DNA from: Gentiana macrophylla
Taxonomy: Eukaryota; Streptophyta; Magnoliopsida; Gentianales; Gentianaceae
Length of the DNA: 64,000 nt
Direction of reading: 5' to 3'
Assembly (NCBI GenBank): GCA_026214975.1
Contig: CM047808.1
Coordinates: forward strand, 50,037,073-50,101,072
Part shown: positions 1 through 9,842 of the stretch, piece after piece
How positions within the stretch are numbered: the first letter of the stretch is position 1
Layout: every line of letters starts with the position of its first letter
Position numbers and translations under genes: made by a program
The notes under the pieces: generated by a model
The model's input: the letters and a program-made list of their open reading frames with translations, nothing else
The model's database searches: none
Told to the model about the DNA's origin: nothing

Positions 1-1560
1 AGGGAGATGAATAAACTTAACACTTAAAACCTTTTTGGAGTTAGGAGAAACTCAGCAGGGTCAATACTCTGCTGACTTGAACATTATGCTGACAATTAAG
101 TCTAGTGAATCTGTTGCAGCAGAATATACTTAGATTAAGCCTTTATACATGTTGTTATAATATGATAATAAGTAGTGAAATGTGTGTGAATTTACTAGCT
201 GGTTCAGCAGGTTGATATAGATAACATGCAATAAATAAAAGTGCACAAAGTAAATGCAGTAAATAAAATAAGGCAAATTTTATAGTGCTTTCGTAATCCT
301 TTCAGTCCATTCTTCTCCTGTGATGTTGGAGGAAATTCACTAGAGTCTTTTGAGGTTGCTGTTACAAAAGTCCCTAAGTTGTTTGTCTTTGACCAATAAC
401 TATGGCTTCACAAAATGAATACTATGAACATGTGCGATTGCTGATCCTAAGTACTCCACTGGACCTTAAAGGGTAGGATTGCCTCTTCACCAACTCCACC
501 ACAAAAACAACAGTTCTTGATGCTCAGCAGTGCTTCTCTGTCTTCAGGTTTCTTCTTGAAAAGAAGGGTTGAATGAAGAAAGTGATTCTGCTTTAACAAG
601 CTTTTGATCAGGATGATAAGATCAACAGCTTAAGATTTTCAAGTGTAGATACTAGATGACTGTTGAATGCAACAACATTTGAAGAAAATTCTGGGTCAGT
701 ATGAATGCTCAGTTCAGCATGGTGTAAACCTCTTGATTGCTAGTAAGTTCAGTGTATAATCTGATTCCAGGGGTCCTTTATTTATAGGTGAAAATCATGT
801 TCTTGAATTTGAAATTAAAATCTGACCGTTATAGGATTTTCTGATTATTCCCTGGAATTCCTTCTGTTGTACTCCTCTGTCAGTATGTCAGTGTCCTTCT
901 GATAGACAGACTGTCAACCAATGGTTTATTTCCATTTTGATTTGGCTCTGAAATCCTTACAACATTCCATCAATATCCACCATTGATTGACTGACTAATC
1001 CATTGCTTGATATCCATCCTTATCCATTTAATATTCCAAAATTAATTCTTGAAACGGATTAATCTGATTTATGTATACTCAGCAGATGTCTGGTTCATGA
1101 GTCTACTAAGGTATACAGTTGTTCATCTGACTTATGGTCTGCTGTATTCTTGATGAACACTCAGCTGACTGCTTCTCATCTAACTTTTGATTGTTAAGTT
1201 GGAGTACACCATTTTAAGTATAACTAAGTCTCAATCATCATATTTCCTTATATGAAACTTAGACCTTCAATACAAGGTGTACGTAATCAGTTTAGGCCAT
1301 CACAGACTTACCTAAATTATGATCCCATATCCTTGGCTTTTAAATCATCACCACTATGTTTGAATCCTTAGCCTTATTTACTGAGTTTGAGCCCTCAGGC
1401 TTCATTACTATGTTTGAACCCTCAGTCTTTAGTATTTAGTAGGTTCCAGACATTCTACTAAGCACCTAACCTAGATAGGTCTGCTGAACAAGTCAGCTGA
1501 CCTCTTTACAATGCTTGTTTGATCAAACCTATACAAAGATCAAACTCTAGTAAACCTATA
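1..1560. other. No gene recognised; anonymous AT-rich sequence
   Basis: No reading frame with recognisable protein similarity is visible on either strand. The words ctcagcag and gctgac recur in the first 1.5 kb, which suggests the interior of a long LTR or untranslated region of a retroelement. No terminal TG/CA pair or primer site could be matched. It adjoins the broken minus-strand gag at 1569-2508 and may be the downstream part of that element or a separate repeat. Confidence 0.4.
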
Positions 1561-1568
1561 AATTCATT

Positions 1569-2508
1569 CTAGACATCTTTTTTCCTTTTCCCTATAACAG
1601 CTAGTCTGGAACTCATCATTAATACTAAAATATGTCCAACAACCTCGTTCCTCCTCTTTATCTCAATCCTTATAGCCGCCTCAACAGCTGCCTTATAGGT
1701 GGTAGGGGGTACACTAACCATGGTTGTCTGGAGCTTACACCTCAACCCGTTCAAAAACTTGTTGGTCTTGTGTTCCTCGGTGTTGATAAGTCTCTCACAA
1801 TACTTTGCAAGTTTGGTAAATTTAGCTTCATATTAAGTCACTATCAAGGTACCTTGTTTCAACGTCATAATTTTGTTCTTTTTGGTTCCTCACCCAGGTG
1901 GGAATGAATCGATTATAAAATTCTTGAGTGAAAACATTCCATGTGAGTGGATGATTTTGTCCCTCTCATTCCCTTCTGAGGCTTTTCCACCAATCTGTAG
2001 CGTCATCTCTGAATCTAAAAGCAACAAAAGTCACCTTTTGTCTGTCGGCATAACCATGTGCGGAAACAATATCCTCCATCATCTCCAACCATCTTTCTGC
2101 CTGGTTGGCTTGTTCAGGGACCCCATAAAATTCTCGAGGGCCGAACTTCAAGAAGCGCTCAAGTTTCCAGTCATCTTTTTGGTTAATCTGGCCTTGCCCA
2201 TTTCCCATTGGTATGTTGGGCGGGTTTTGTCCAACAGTGTTCTGATTGGATAACATAGCAACGGTAGCGCTCAATTGCCCAATGAAAGCGACTAAGGCAG
2301 GATCAACTCTTTGCACGTTTTGTGCCATTACAGCCACCGGGGAATCACCAACATTATGTTGAGGTTGGGTGTTGACTTGGGGTTGTTTGACATTTTCTTG
2401 TAAGAGGTTAACGTCTTCCCCAACTTGTCCTAAATTCTGGTTTTCCCTTCCTCTAGAGCTTCCCTCTTGATGTAAAGTGAGGTAGTTGACTCGCAGTCCT
2501 CGTGCCAT
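1569..2508 (-). pseudogene. Ty3-gypsy Gag, frameshifted remnant
   Basis: Gag is the structural protein that packages retrotransposon RNA into virus-like particles in the cytoplasm. Reading from the ATG at 2508, the first 180 codons give a low-complexity Q/N-rich head followed by the Gag core: a P-REFYGV-E segment, the W-EMMEDI motif near residue 143, and a D-TDWWKSL motif close to the break. The frame stops at 1966. The rest of the core is readable to 1569 in another frame (FTKLAKYCERL, then an NGLR segment followed by EAAIRIE), as expected for Gag. A frameshift and in-frame stops make it non-functional. No zinc knuckle is visible downstream. Family assignment is confident; the lineage is not. 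Confidence 0.75.
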
Positions 2509-2672
2509 CTGTAATCAATTTATTATATTCCAACTCCTTTCAGCAAAACAAAAGTTCTGATAAAATATACGCCCCAATCGCATGATTATAACATGAAGTC
2601 TCAAGAGCAGTAGATATATTGATAAATTCCATATTCAAATAAACAAGCAGATGCATATGCATGTTTTATTAT

Positions 2673-2676
<4 letters not shown>

Positions 2677-2730
<54 letters not shown>
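2677..2730. repeat. (AT)n microsatellite
   Basis: An uninterrupted run of about 27 AT units lies between the 156-residue ORF and the Gag of the minus-strand gypsy element. It is a simple repeat likely to vary in length between individuals. Confidence 0.95.
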
Positions 2731-2733
<3 letters not shown>

Positions 2734-2896
2734 GCATCGTCCATAACCAAAAAAATAGAAGAAAAACATCACACTCACACTTTCCAATTGTTTCACTTAT
2801 TTGAAAATTACTTAGTGACACAAAAATAAATCTTCTATTGCCCGATTTATGGGTACATCGCCTCAATTTGTCTCCTCGAGTCAAAAAGCACAACCT

Positions 2897-3367
2897 TCAG
2901 TTCCCTAATTTCTTCATGTAGGGCTGGGGACTCCCTCCAGACTTTCTTCTCATAGCTACAGACCACTTGTACTCTCGACTTCTTATTGCCCCTAGGTAGC
3001 GACCGTAGACCACTTCCAGGGGTGATACCTTATTGATCATGGGTGGGTCCTCCATCATGACTTCTTGCTGCAGCACATTTGGGGAATTCTCTTGGTTTGG
3101 ATGGCCATCCCCGTATAAATCCTCATCCAGCTCTGAGTCCTCTTCTTCCTCAGTGTCGTCCTCAACCACAACAACCTTCGGGTCCTTGTCGATTTCCTCA
3201 TTATGTCCATGGCCACCATTGGAAAACCCGGTAGGCAGACCATTAGTACGTGTAGCATCTTTCTTAATTGTCCGATATAAGTTAGGAGGAAAGGTCCTAA
3301 CTGCGAACGGCCTCATTTTTTGTTTTCCATGCCCGTAGTATACACGGTGATTCTGCGCAGACACCAT
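2897..3367 (-). CDS. Hypothetical acidic ORF between primer site and gag
   Basis: This 156-codon frame is not recognised. It opens with a basic first third (residues 1-55, many R/K and aromatic residues), then a strongly acidic block at about residues 67-88 (runs of D and E), and ends with a basic tail rich in R, K and S. No membrane segment, signal peptide or zinc motif is seen. It lies just downstream of the primer site of the minus-strand gypsy element, where gag normally starts, and about 390 bp upstream of the Gag ATG. It could be an extra element ORF, the remains of an inserted sequence, or a chance frame. The acidic stretch gives a compositional shadow frame on the opposite strand, so coding is uncertain. 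Confidence 0.35.
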   Translation of the reverse strand: MVSAQNHRVYYGHGKQKMRPFAVRTFPPNLYRTIKKDATRTNGLPTGFSNGGHGHNEEIDKDPKVVVVEDDTEEEEDSELDEDLYGDGHPNQENSPNVLQQEVMMEDPPMINKVSPLEVVYGRYLGAIRSREYKWSVAMRRKSGGSPQPYMKKLGN

Positions 3368-3547
3368 ATCCTACATAATAAAATTTTCAAATACAATAGA
3401 GGATCGTTATATATGTATAACCATAAGTACTAAGACTATATTTACTTCATGTATGTATAAAAAAATACTTTTAAACGAGTTGACACTAAGTTCCCTCATC
3501 CATCTAATAATAAGTCCATAAGGTTCCATTTCCTATAACACAACCTC

Positions 3548-3559
3548 TCTCTGATACCA
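3548..3559 (-). promoter_or_regulatory. Primer-binding site, initiator Met tRNA
   Basis: The minus strand reads TGGTATCAGAGA, matching 11 of 12 bases of the usual plant initiator-Met tRNA site TGGTATCAGAGC. It is separated by two bases from the LTR end at 3562. This fixes the orientation of the element as minus. Confidence 0.85.
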
Positions 3560-3561
3560 CA

Positions 3562-3910
3562 TGTAATAGACCACTTCCTGACCCCTAGGTCCCACTAGAT
3601 CTTGTTAAGGAAGGGCCGGCGACCCACCGACACACATACTAGATCCATAAATAAAAGAGGGAACTAGTCCTTTATTACATTAACCGCAAATTCAAAATGA
3701 TAGTTGTTGAATTATTCATATATCAAGAGAAAAACTGAAAGACAAAGCATAAGAAAATCCAAAAGTCGCTCAATTGGCCATATCCACATTATAGTCCACA
3801 TCAATTACACTCTCAAAGACAGCCTCCAAAGCCTCTTCATCTGCCTCGCCACCATAATGTTTTGTTTCCATACCTTAAAAAAAGGTTTTGCAAAAACGTG
3901 AGCTATTACA
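3562..3910 (-). repeat. 5' LTR (349 bp) of minus-strand gypsy element
   Basis: The segment begins TGTAATAG and ends CTATTACA, a perfect 8-bp terminal inverted repeat with canonical TG...CA ends, and the primer site follows at the correct side. The matching 3' LTR is outside the window, so the boundaries rest on the terminal repeat and primer site alone. Confidence 0.7.
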
Positions 3911-5454
3911 AGCCGTGTGAGTTCCTGTGTGCGTGAGTGTCCTTTACAGCAAAATATGTAGTAGACAAGAAAATGGAATAGAATTAAAATATATCACAGC
4001 AGATGACTTTGGCTTTTAACCTGCATCAAAACATTTACTACAAGATAAAATATGCAAGATGTATCATAAAACTGACTACTTGAGAATAGTTTATGTTACT
4101 TGAAGATTAAGATACTTGGTAATTATATTACTTGACTTATCTGATTACTTGACATCAACCTGGCCGGGTCGATGAGTCAATACCAACTGTTCTCCAGCAC
4201 GTGACACGATTTTCTACCACACTTCAACAAGCAAGCTCTTGCCTGACAACTCCGGCCAATTGTCAGGAAAAGTATTTAGACCTTCACCCAATGAACCTTT
4301 GAAAAGCCTCCATCCAACCCCATTGCCCTCCTTACCATGACAGAGCCGTCAACCCTTGGTTTCCCGGTCGTGCACATGGAACTTCGGGGAATTTTTGATA
4401 CCATTACTCTAGGATATCGATGAGCCGAGGTCAAGAGGCCCTGAGACTGGCGACTAGCCGTTCTACGGTGCAATAACCCTAACTCACCTATTTGCAAAGA
4501 GTTGTGCAAATTAATCATTCGAGATCAAGACTTGATTTATTATTATCGTTAATTATGTTTGCGATGATCGGAGTCTACCAAGATTACTGAACAAAATACT
4601 TGTCTCAAAACTTTTCTATCTATCATGGTCCTTAATTTTAATTAAACCGACTCTATATGTTATCAACATATTGGAAATGAAAGCTACAGCCTATAAAGAA
4701 TGCAAAACCCAAAATTGATGGTTGGAAATTACCATAGATTGTTGAGTCGAGTTGCAGGTTCATGCATATGATGCTAGTTGCAAAGTGAACACATTTTATA
4801 ACGACATTCCAAGTTCTGGGATAGAACTTACACTAATAAAGAGTATTTTAAGACCAACCAATATATGAGTCGCAACCCCTTTAACATGCGGTTGGTGAGA
4901 ATGTGATACTCGAAAAGAGAGAAAATGATACAAGTTTAACAATCATTTTTAAATAGCCAAAATTACAGGAGCAACCATTTTCACTTTAAGAAAACACTAT
5001 GGAATATTTCAAGGCAAGATCGATTTAAAAAAATAATCGGACACTTCCGCTAAAAAAATCGATACGGTTTGAGGGAAAAGAATTATACAATTATCATTAT
5101 AGAGTGAATTTTGGTTGCTCAAAATACCTAACGTAAACCTTGCAGCGAACTACAGTAGATGGTAAACAAAAATGCTATGCACGATGCACCTGCAACATCC
5201 ACATCAAGAGTCTATGTTATCTAAGATTTTAATATAAATATTGCCTATGAGTGAAACATTGAATCGTATTTGATAAAGTTGAATAGGCCATGTGTGGACT
5301 TTTCAATTTCTTCAATAAAACAAATTGCATTACTAAAGATAAAATTTGTAGAAACTTGTGGAGGAAATATATCGAAATAAATACCTGCAAAATACATAAA
5401 TAAAAATGGGAACTCAAAATGATAAAATAGACAAATGCTTAGCCGTTCAAGTAT
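3911..5454. other. No gene recognised
   Basis: About 1.5 kb outside the gypsy LTR with only short, unconvincing frames. The stretch 4150-4520 is more GC-rich than its surroundings and could be an old repeat fragment, but it matches no family I recognise. Confidence 0.4.
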
Positions 5455-5637
5455 CACTACAAAAATAGATATTTTTGTGACAAAAAAAACTGTCAATAAA
5501 AGTGCGATTTTTTGTCACTGGAGGATTTTTGTGACGAGAATTTTTATACCGGCGATTGTTGCACATGTGCCGACGCTAAAGGGTTCTGTAGATACAAGTG
5601 TAATATTTGTCGCAAAAGGTACTCTATTGTGATAAAA

Positions 5638-5650
5638 GTCTAATATTGGT
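5638..5650. repeat. LINE target-site duplication, left copy
   Basis: GTCTAATATTGGT occurs here and again at 7225-7237 immediately after the poly-A tail. The duplication could extend four A residues further left, but this merges with the tail at the right copy. Confidence 0.9.
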
Positions 5651-6398
5651 GGGCTATAATGTGCACAATTTGAAAGAGGCTATTCAAAGCTGGCATAACC
5701 CCCACACTAAAGGTACTATCAAGCTTATTCTCCCTATTTTAGCTATTTTTATCTGCTGGGAAATCTAGAAGTCCAGGAATAAAGCCTTTTTTGATGACAA
5801 GAAGACTGCAGTCAAGGTTATCATTGTAGCAATCAATCAGCATCTTCAGCTACTTTGTAGCTCCTTGACTCTTCATAGGAAAGATGCTGCAGATGATGCC
5901 CTTGTGCATCTTGGTTTGATACCCCACTTTACTCCTAAACCTCAGTGTTCTTATATTCCTGTCTCTTGGCACCCTCCTGTTGATCATGATTATAAATTGA
6001 ATACAGATGGCTCTTCTTTGGGAATCAGGGGTGCTGGAGGTGGTTATATTATCAGAGACACCCAAGGTAGGGTGATCACTGTTGCTTCCAAAGCCTATGG
6101 TATTGTGACTAATATGCAGGCTGAGATTCAGGCACTCTTAGAAGGGATTCTTCATTGCATTGATCTTAACCTCCAATCTATTCACTTGGAATCTGACTCT
6201 CAGATTCTTGTTGATATGGTACTTGGCAAAAGGCAAGCTTCCTGGAAATTCAGTTTGGATGTCCTTCAAATTCAAAAACTCATTGCAGATCATCACTTTA
6301 CCATTGAGCACATTTATAGAGAAGCAAATGGGCCTGCTGATTATCTTGCCAACAAGGCTAGTGCTACACAACTTTCTTTATATATAGATAGATGGTGA
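5651..6398 (+). pseudogene. LINE ORF2 C-terminus with RNase H domain
   Basis: The frame encodes the end of a plant LINE ORF2 polyprotein; RNase H degrades the RNA strand of the RNA-DNA hybrid during retrotransposition. Counting from the ATG at 5865, the catalytic acidic residues appear in order: D48 in NTDGSS, E87 in AEIQA, D111 in ESDSQ and D159 in GPADY, so the active site is complete. Upstream, the typical linker region (FICWE, then KSRNKAFF) is readable in the same frame but is interrupted by an in-frame TAG at 5766. The reverse transcriptase has been lost by truncation. No start of its own is expected; this is a fragment of a longer polyprotein. The long region after the stop (6399-7188) is 3' untranslated sequence. 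Confidence 0.85.
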
Positions 6399-7187
6399 AA
6401 TTCATGGTGACTGGGTTTTCTTATCCAAAGGGACTTTCTTGACTTCCAATTATTAGACGCAATAAATGATCATTTCTTTGATATCCACTCGGGAAGCACC
6501 TTCACTATGTTGAGGGTGCAAACAGTTGCATCTATCCTTACCGATACTTATGCCTTTTGGTTTCCTTTATCTTTTGTTTGGATCCTGTACATCCTCTCTT
6601 CATCATCACAATGAGGATCTGAGAGTGGTTCTTTGTTGCTTATATTGGGAGGTTCCTCCATCGCCTTTGCATTTACTGGAAGCACCTTCATTACTATGAA
6701 GGGTGCAAACAGTTGTATTCCCTATCTTTGCTCTCCTTGATTTTTCTCGCATTTCTTTTTGTGGTCTTTGTGGTCTTCTGCTCTCTGCAGATTGCAAAAA
6801 CTTGGAGACACATTCGGTTGATTTGGATGATTGCTGGACCTTACAGTGAGTCTCTCTTCTTCCAGATCCTATTGCTACTGTAGATGCATATTTGTATTTT
6901 CTTTGGTTTTGTAATAGGAATTTTTTTTTTAATCTGGAGTTACAATAGGTTCTCCTCTAAGATGATTAGCCTCTTGGTTTTTATCTGGGATATCCTAGTG
7001 GTTTTTATTCCAACACATGGAGGGTCATACTCTTTCCTTAGTATCCGGATTTTTCCCACTTTGGGTTTGACGGACTAAGGTTTTGAGGAGGTGACGAACA
7101 TGTGTTGATGACGCTATTTTTCAGATAGAGTGTCAGGAGATGACATTGTAAAACTTCAGTTTCCTTAATAAAATCTGGGTTTTACAA

Positions 7188-7188
<1 letters not shown>

Positions 7189-7224
<36 letters not shown>
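7189..7224 (+). repeat. LINE poly-A tail
   Basis: An unbroken run of about 36 A bases ends the LINE and abuts the right copy of its target duplication. Its length suggests a fairly recent insertion, because such tails shrink with age. Confidence 0.95.
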
Positions 7225-7228
<4 letters not shown>

Positions 7229-7237
7229 AATATTGGT
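7225..7237. repeat. LINE target-site duplication, right copy
   Basis: An exact copy of the 13-bp sequence at 5638-5650. After it the CACTA-like subterminal sequence resumes. Confidence 0.9.
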
Positions 7238-7348
7238 CACTGAATCTTTCCCGGATTTATAGTGACTTTTGACACTAAAGCTTTCCAGATCTTTAGTGAC
7301 TATTGTCACAATAAAGCACTAAATGTGACAATACTTTTGTCACAAACC

Positions 7349-7366
7349 ATTAATAATAATAATAAC

Positions 7367-7441
<75 letters not shown>
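7349..7441. repeat. (AAT)n(ATT)n microsatellite
   Basis: A run of AAT units is followed directly by a run of ATT units, giving a near-perfect inverted repeat that could fold into a long AT hairpin. It adjoins the last recognisable CACTA-like subterminal repeat. Confidence 0.95.
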
Positions 7442-7699
7442 GAAGATTTTAATTAAATTATGATAATATTAATACAATACATATAGCCTATGAAAAAATA
7501 TTAACATACCCTACAAAAATAAATAAATTTATATCCCAAAAAAAACAATTAAGCAATCAACAATCATAAGTACTCTAAAAATATATTTTTTTGGAAAATA
7601 AATATACCGAAAACACACATTGGCCTAAAAAAAATAAAAGAAGGCACTCACTTTGCCAATTATACTCTCTGAGACTGTCACTCCTGCTCTCTGTTTTCC
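7442..7699. other. No gene recognised
   Basis: AT-rich sequence with only short poly-A-like tracts and no convincing frame. Confidence 0.4.
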
Positions 7700-8177
7700 T
7701 TCTTCTATATGTTTGATTGATGCCTACAATTTCACTACAGTACCTCTATTTATACTGCTCTAATGGGACACACAATTAATTAAAATCCATAATTATTCCC
7801 CTACAATTGCCAGAGAATAATTCCCATGCGATGCATATTTTTGGAAAAAAATAAATGCATCGACTTGATTTAAAGGAAATCATGCCTATATTTAATACTC
7901 CATAATGATTCTGACGTGGTTTTCCTTGAGTCATATCCCATAATACCACCTCAAAAACTACTAATTTGGTTGAATTCATTTTACTACACATAACACTAAT
8001 AATAGTAATGATAATAATCACAAAAATAATAATAATGGTCATGTGTTTGAATAATACGCTTGAATCATACGTTTCAATTTAATAATGTTAATCGGTATCA
8101 TTACTAGTTTAATTTTAATATATATGTGTGTGGTTTTTTTTTCGAACGGTAACGACCCAAAATTTTAGGGTGTTACA
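7700..8177 (-). repeat. Probable minus-strand gypsy LTR fragment
   Basis: Reading the minus strand from 8177, the sequence begins TGTAACACCCTAAAATTTTG, a start seen in many plant gypsy LTRs, followed by the partner half of a small inverted repeat (GGGTCGTTA). About 420 bp further a TATA-like element (AGTATAAATAGAGG, minus strand near 7750) is followed by an A/G-rich segment resembling an R/U5 start. No primer site or second LTR was found, so the far boundary is a guess. Confidence 0.4.
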
Positions 8178-8902
8178 ATTACCTTCTAATTCTGAATATA
8201 GGAGTCTTGTAGGCAAATTACTATACCTAGGCAACAGTAGGCTTGATATTGCATTTGCTACACAACAGCTAGATATTGCATTTGCTACACAACAGCTAAG
8301 TCAGTTTCTGGACAAACCAAATGAAGCAAGCCTAAAGGCTGCTCACAGATTACTTAGATTTTTGAAAGTAGCAACTGGCAAAGGGCTTTTTTCCAAGTGA
8401 TATATCTATTAGCCTTAAATATTTATGTGATTCAGATTGGACGAAATGTACCAAAACTAGAAGATCAGTCACAGGACTTTTAGTTTAACTAGGCAAGGCC
8501 ATTTCCTGGAAATCTAAAAAGCAACCTACAGTTTCTAGAAACTCCAGTGAAGAAGAGTATAGAGCCATGGCTGTTAATGCATGTGAAGTGCAATGGCTGC
8601 TATATTTACTCAATGATTTTCAGATCAACTACACTGCACATGTTCCTATATACTGTGATAACTCAAGTGCACTACACATTGTGGAATATCCGGTTTTCCA
8701 TGTGAGGACAAAGAATATAGACATAGATTGTCACTTTGTCATAGAGGAATACCTAGAAAAGGTCTTAAAACCATTGCCTATACAAAGAGATCAGCAACCG
8801 GCTGATATTTTGACAAAACCGGTCAACAAGCAAATTCTCACAACTTTACTACATGCATATCCCCTAAAGAATCTATTTGCAGACAAATGTGGCAAGTTCT
8901 AG
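8178..8902 (+). pseudogene. Copia pol, RT end and RNase H
   Basis: Copia pol copies the element RNA into DNA inside cytoplasmic particles. The fragment starts at the conserved YRSLVGKLLYL segment at the RT end and continues through the Ty1-copia RNase H: LCDSDW, the SSEEEYRAM motif, YCDNSSALH and ADILTKPV near the end. The protein ends at 8902, close to the polypurine tract, as usual. Three defects are visible: a 27-bp in-frame tandem duplication at 8245-8298, a stop/frame change near 8400, and an in-frame TAG near 8488. It belongs to Ty1-copia, not to the copia family of the large composite. Confidence 0.85.
8245..8298 (+). repeat. 27-bp tandem duplication inside copia RT
   Basis: The unit, 27 bp long, is present twice without change and adds nine residues (DIAFATQQL) in frame. 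The perfect identity suggests a recent slippage event or an assembly error. Confidence 0.95.
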
Positions 8903-8942
8903 ATGGATTTTTGCAAGTTGTTCTTGGCTTTCAGCCCTTTCC

Positions 8943-8955
8943 AACTTGAGGGTGG
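8943..8955 (+). promoter_or_regulatory. Copia polypurine tract
   Basis: AACTTGAGGGTGG lies directly before the LTR start. It primes plus-strand synthesis. The position between the pol end and the TG of the LTR is canonical. Confidence 0.75.
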
Positions 8956-9272
8956 TGTTAAGACTAATATGGCAAGTGCTGGATGGATTTTTGCTCATAC
9001 ACGCATTTCGTCAAACACTTGACTACAAGAGTTGGTTGAGGCAGTTGTAACTTAATTGGCTCGTGTTACTCACTATAAATACTGATTAGCAGTCCCATTG
9101 TACAATTAGAAGACTTAATTGAAGTTAGGAATGATCAATTTAGAAAAACAATTGTAAAACCGTTTTCCTACTACTTTTATTGTTTGAATGAAGAAGATGA
9201 TCTTCATCTCTTCCACTTAGTCATTCTTATTTTCTTGTTTCTGTAAACTTCCGATTCATATTACTTTCAACA
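8956..9272 (+). repeat. 3' LTR (about 317 bp) of small copia element
   Basis: The segment begins TGTTAAG and ends TTCAACA, giving TG...CA ends with a short inverted TGTT/AACA repeat. A TATA-like CTATAAAT lies at 9072-9079. The 5' partner is missing, so the right edge rests on the terminal motif. Confidence 0.7.
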
Positions 9273-9297
9273 TTAATAGAAGTCATAATTTTTTTAT

Positions 9298-9842
9298 TTA
9301 GATAAAAAGTAACAGAGATACGAAAGTCAAAAGACAGTCAATCATGTTGTTGTATGTGACCATGGCCATATCTTCCAATTTGAGAGTTATCCACACGTCA
9401 ATTCCACCTTGAGAAATCAAGTCCATGAAACGAACTAAATTCATTAAAGGAACGGTCCCTGATCCAAACCATAGCGGCTTTCCCCATCCGAAATCAACTT
9501 CAAATAAAGGAAATCTGCAAAGAATCGTGCACTGAAACCACCTCACCAGTACTCAAGTACTTGTTCACGTTATCACCAATGAAATTCAATCTTTGGCTTC
9601 TTCTCTGGATTCTAGTCTCATAATCTCTGTTGTTGATACAGTGTATAGCTTCTCTCAGTTTTTTCACTTCCCCATAATTACCTTCTTCTTCAATGGAATT
9701 AGGCACAACGATTGCTAACTTAAACAAATTAAGAAACGAATCATCGACGGATAGAGATGGAAGAACCCTTTTTCTGGATATTGACAGCATGAATTATGGG
9801 GAATATTTTTTTAGGGTCTTCTTTTGTTTGAGTGGAAGCCAT
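9298..9842 (-). pseudogene. BAHD acyltransferase C-terminal remnant
   Basis: BAHD enzymes transfer acyl groups from CoA thioesters to plant alcohols or amines in the cytosol. The family's structural DFGWG motif is present (VDFGWGKP, minus strand near 9490-9470), preceded by the typical CRFPLFE and followed by a GGIDVWITLKLEDM segment that corresponds to the conserved family end. A second frame (9500-9790) supplies the preceding region, with RKRVLPSLS and DSFLNLF as in this family. A short piece with HAVN lies in a third frame up to an ATG at 9842. At least two frameshifts separate these parts. The HXXXD catalytic motif and N-terminal half are absent. This is the only host-type enzyme trace in the window. 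Its substrate cannot be inferred. Confidence 0.8.

Larger units (their letters stand above)
1569..3910 (-). mobile_element. 5' part of a minus-strand Ty3-gypsy retrotransposon
   Basis: Reading the minus strand from 3910 downward, the order is a 349-bp LTR, a primer site complementary to initiator Met tRNA, an unrecognised 156-residue ORF, and a broken Gag. The protease, reverse transcriptase and integrase expected downstream are not found between 1 and 1569, so the element is either truncated or continues degenerate beyond recognition. The Gag type (retrotransposon Gag core with a D-WW motif) assigns it to Ty3-gypsy. The 3' LTR is not in the window. Confidence 0.7.
5651..7224 (+). mobile_element. 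5'-truncated LINE (non-LTR retrotransposon)
   Basis: The insertion is bounded by a 13-bp direct duplication, ends in a poly-A run of about 36 bases, and carries the C-terminal RNase H of a plant LINE ORF2. The endonuclease and reverse transcriptase are absent, as expected for 5' truncation during target-primed reverse transcription. An AATAAA signal lies about 17 bases before the tail. It sits inside the CACTA-like element, so it is the younger of the two. Confidence 0.9.
5455..7349 (+). mobile_element. CACTA-like DNA transposon end, split by a LINE
   Basis: The stretch starts CACTACAAAAATA, the kind of terminus seen in plant CACTA (En/Spm) elements. It is followed by a subterminal zone with many short direct and inverted copies of TTTGTCAC and GTGACAA, the repetitive subterminal structure typical of the group. 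The zone continues at 7238-7345 after an inserted LINE. A matching inverted terminus (TTTTTGTAGTG) was not found downstream, so only one end is present or the other has been lost. There is no transposase. Assignment rests on terminal motif and subterminal repeats only. Confidence 0.45.
8178..9272 (+). mobile_element. 3' part of a Ty1-copia element
   Basis: The end of reverse transcriptase, RNase H, a polypurine tract and a complete 3' LTR of about 317 bp are present in the correct order. Everything 5' of the RT thumb is missing. The break coincides with the end of the gypsy LTR fragment at 8177, so the two elements were joined by insertion or recombination. Confidence 0.85.

Noticed and set aside
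3033..3338. Ser-rich 101-codon frame on the plus strand
   Set aside because: It is the complement of the acidic GAG/GAT codons of the minus-strand ORF at 2897-3367; the Ser run has no independent support.
7262..7456. Frame encoding long runs of Asn and Ile
   Set aside because: It is only the AAT/ATT microsatellite read as protein.
7727..7740. Second CACTA terminus (TTTCACTACAG)
   Set aside because: It has the same orientation as the first terminus at 5455, so it cannot be the opposite end, and no subterminal repeats accompany it.
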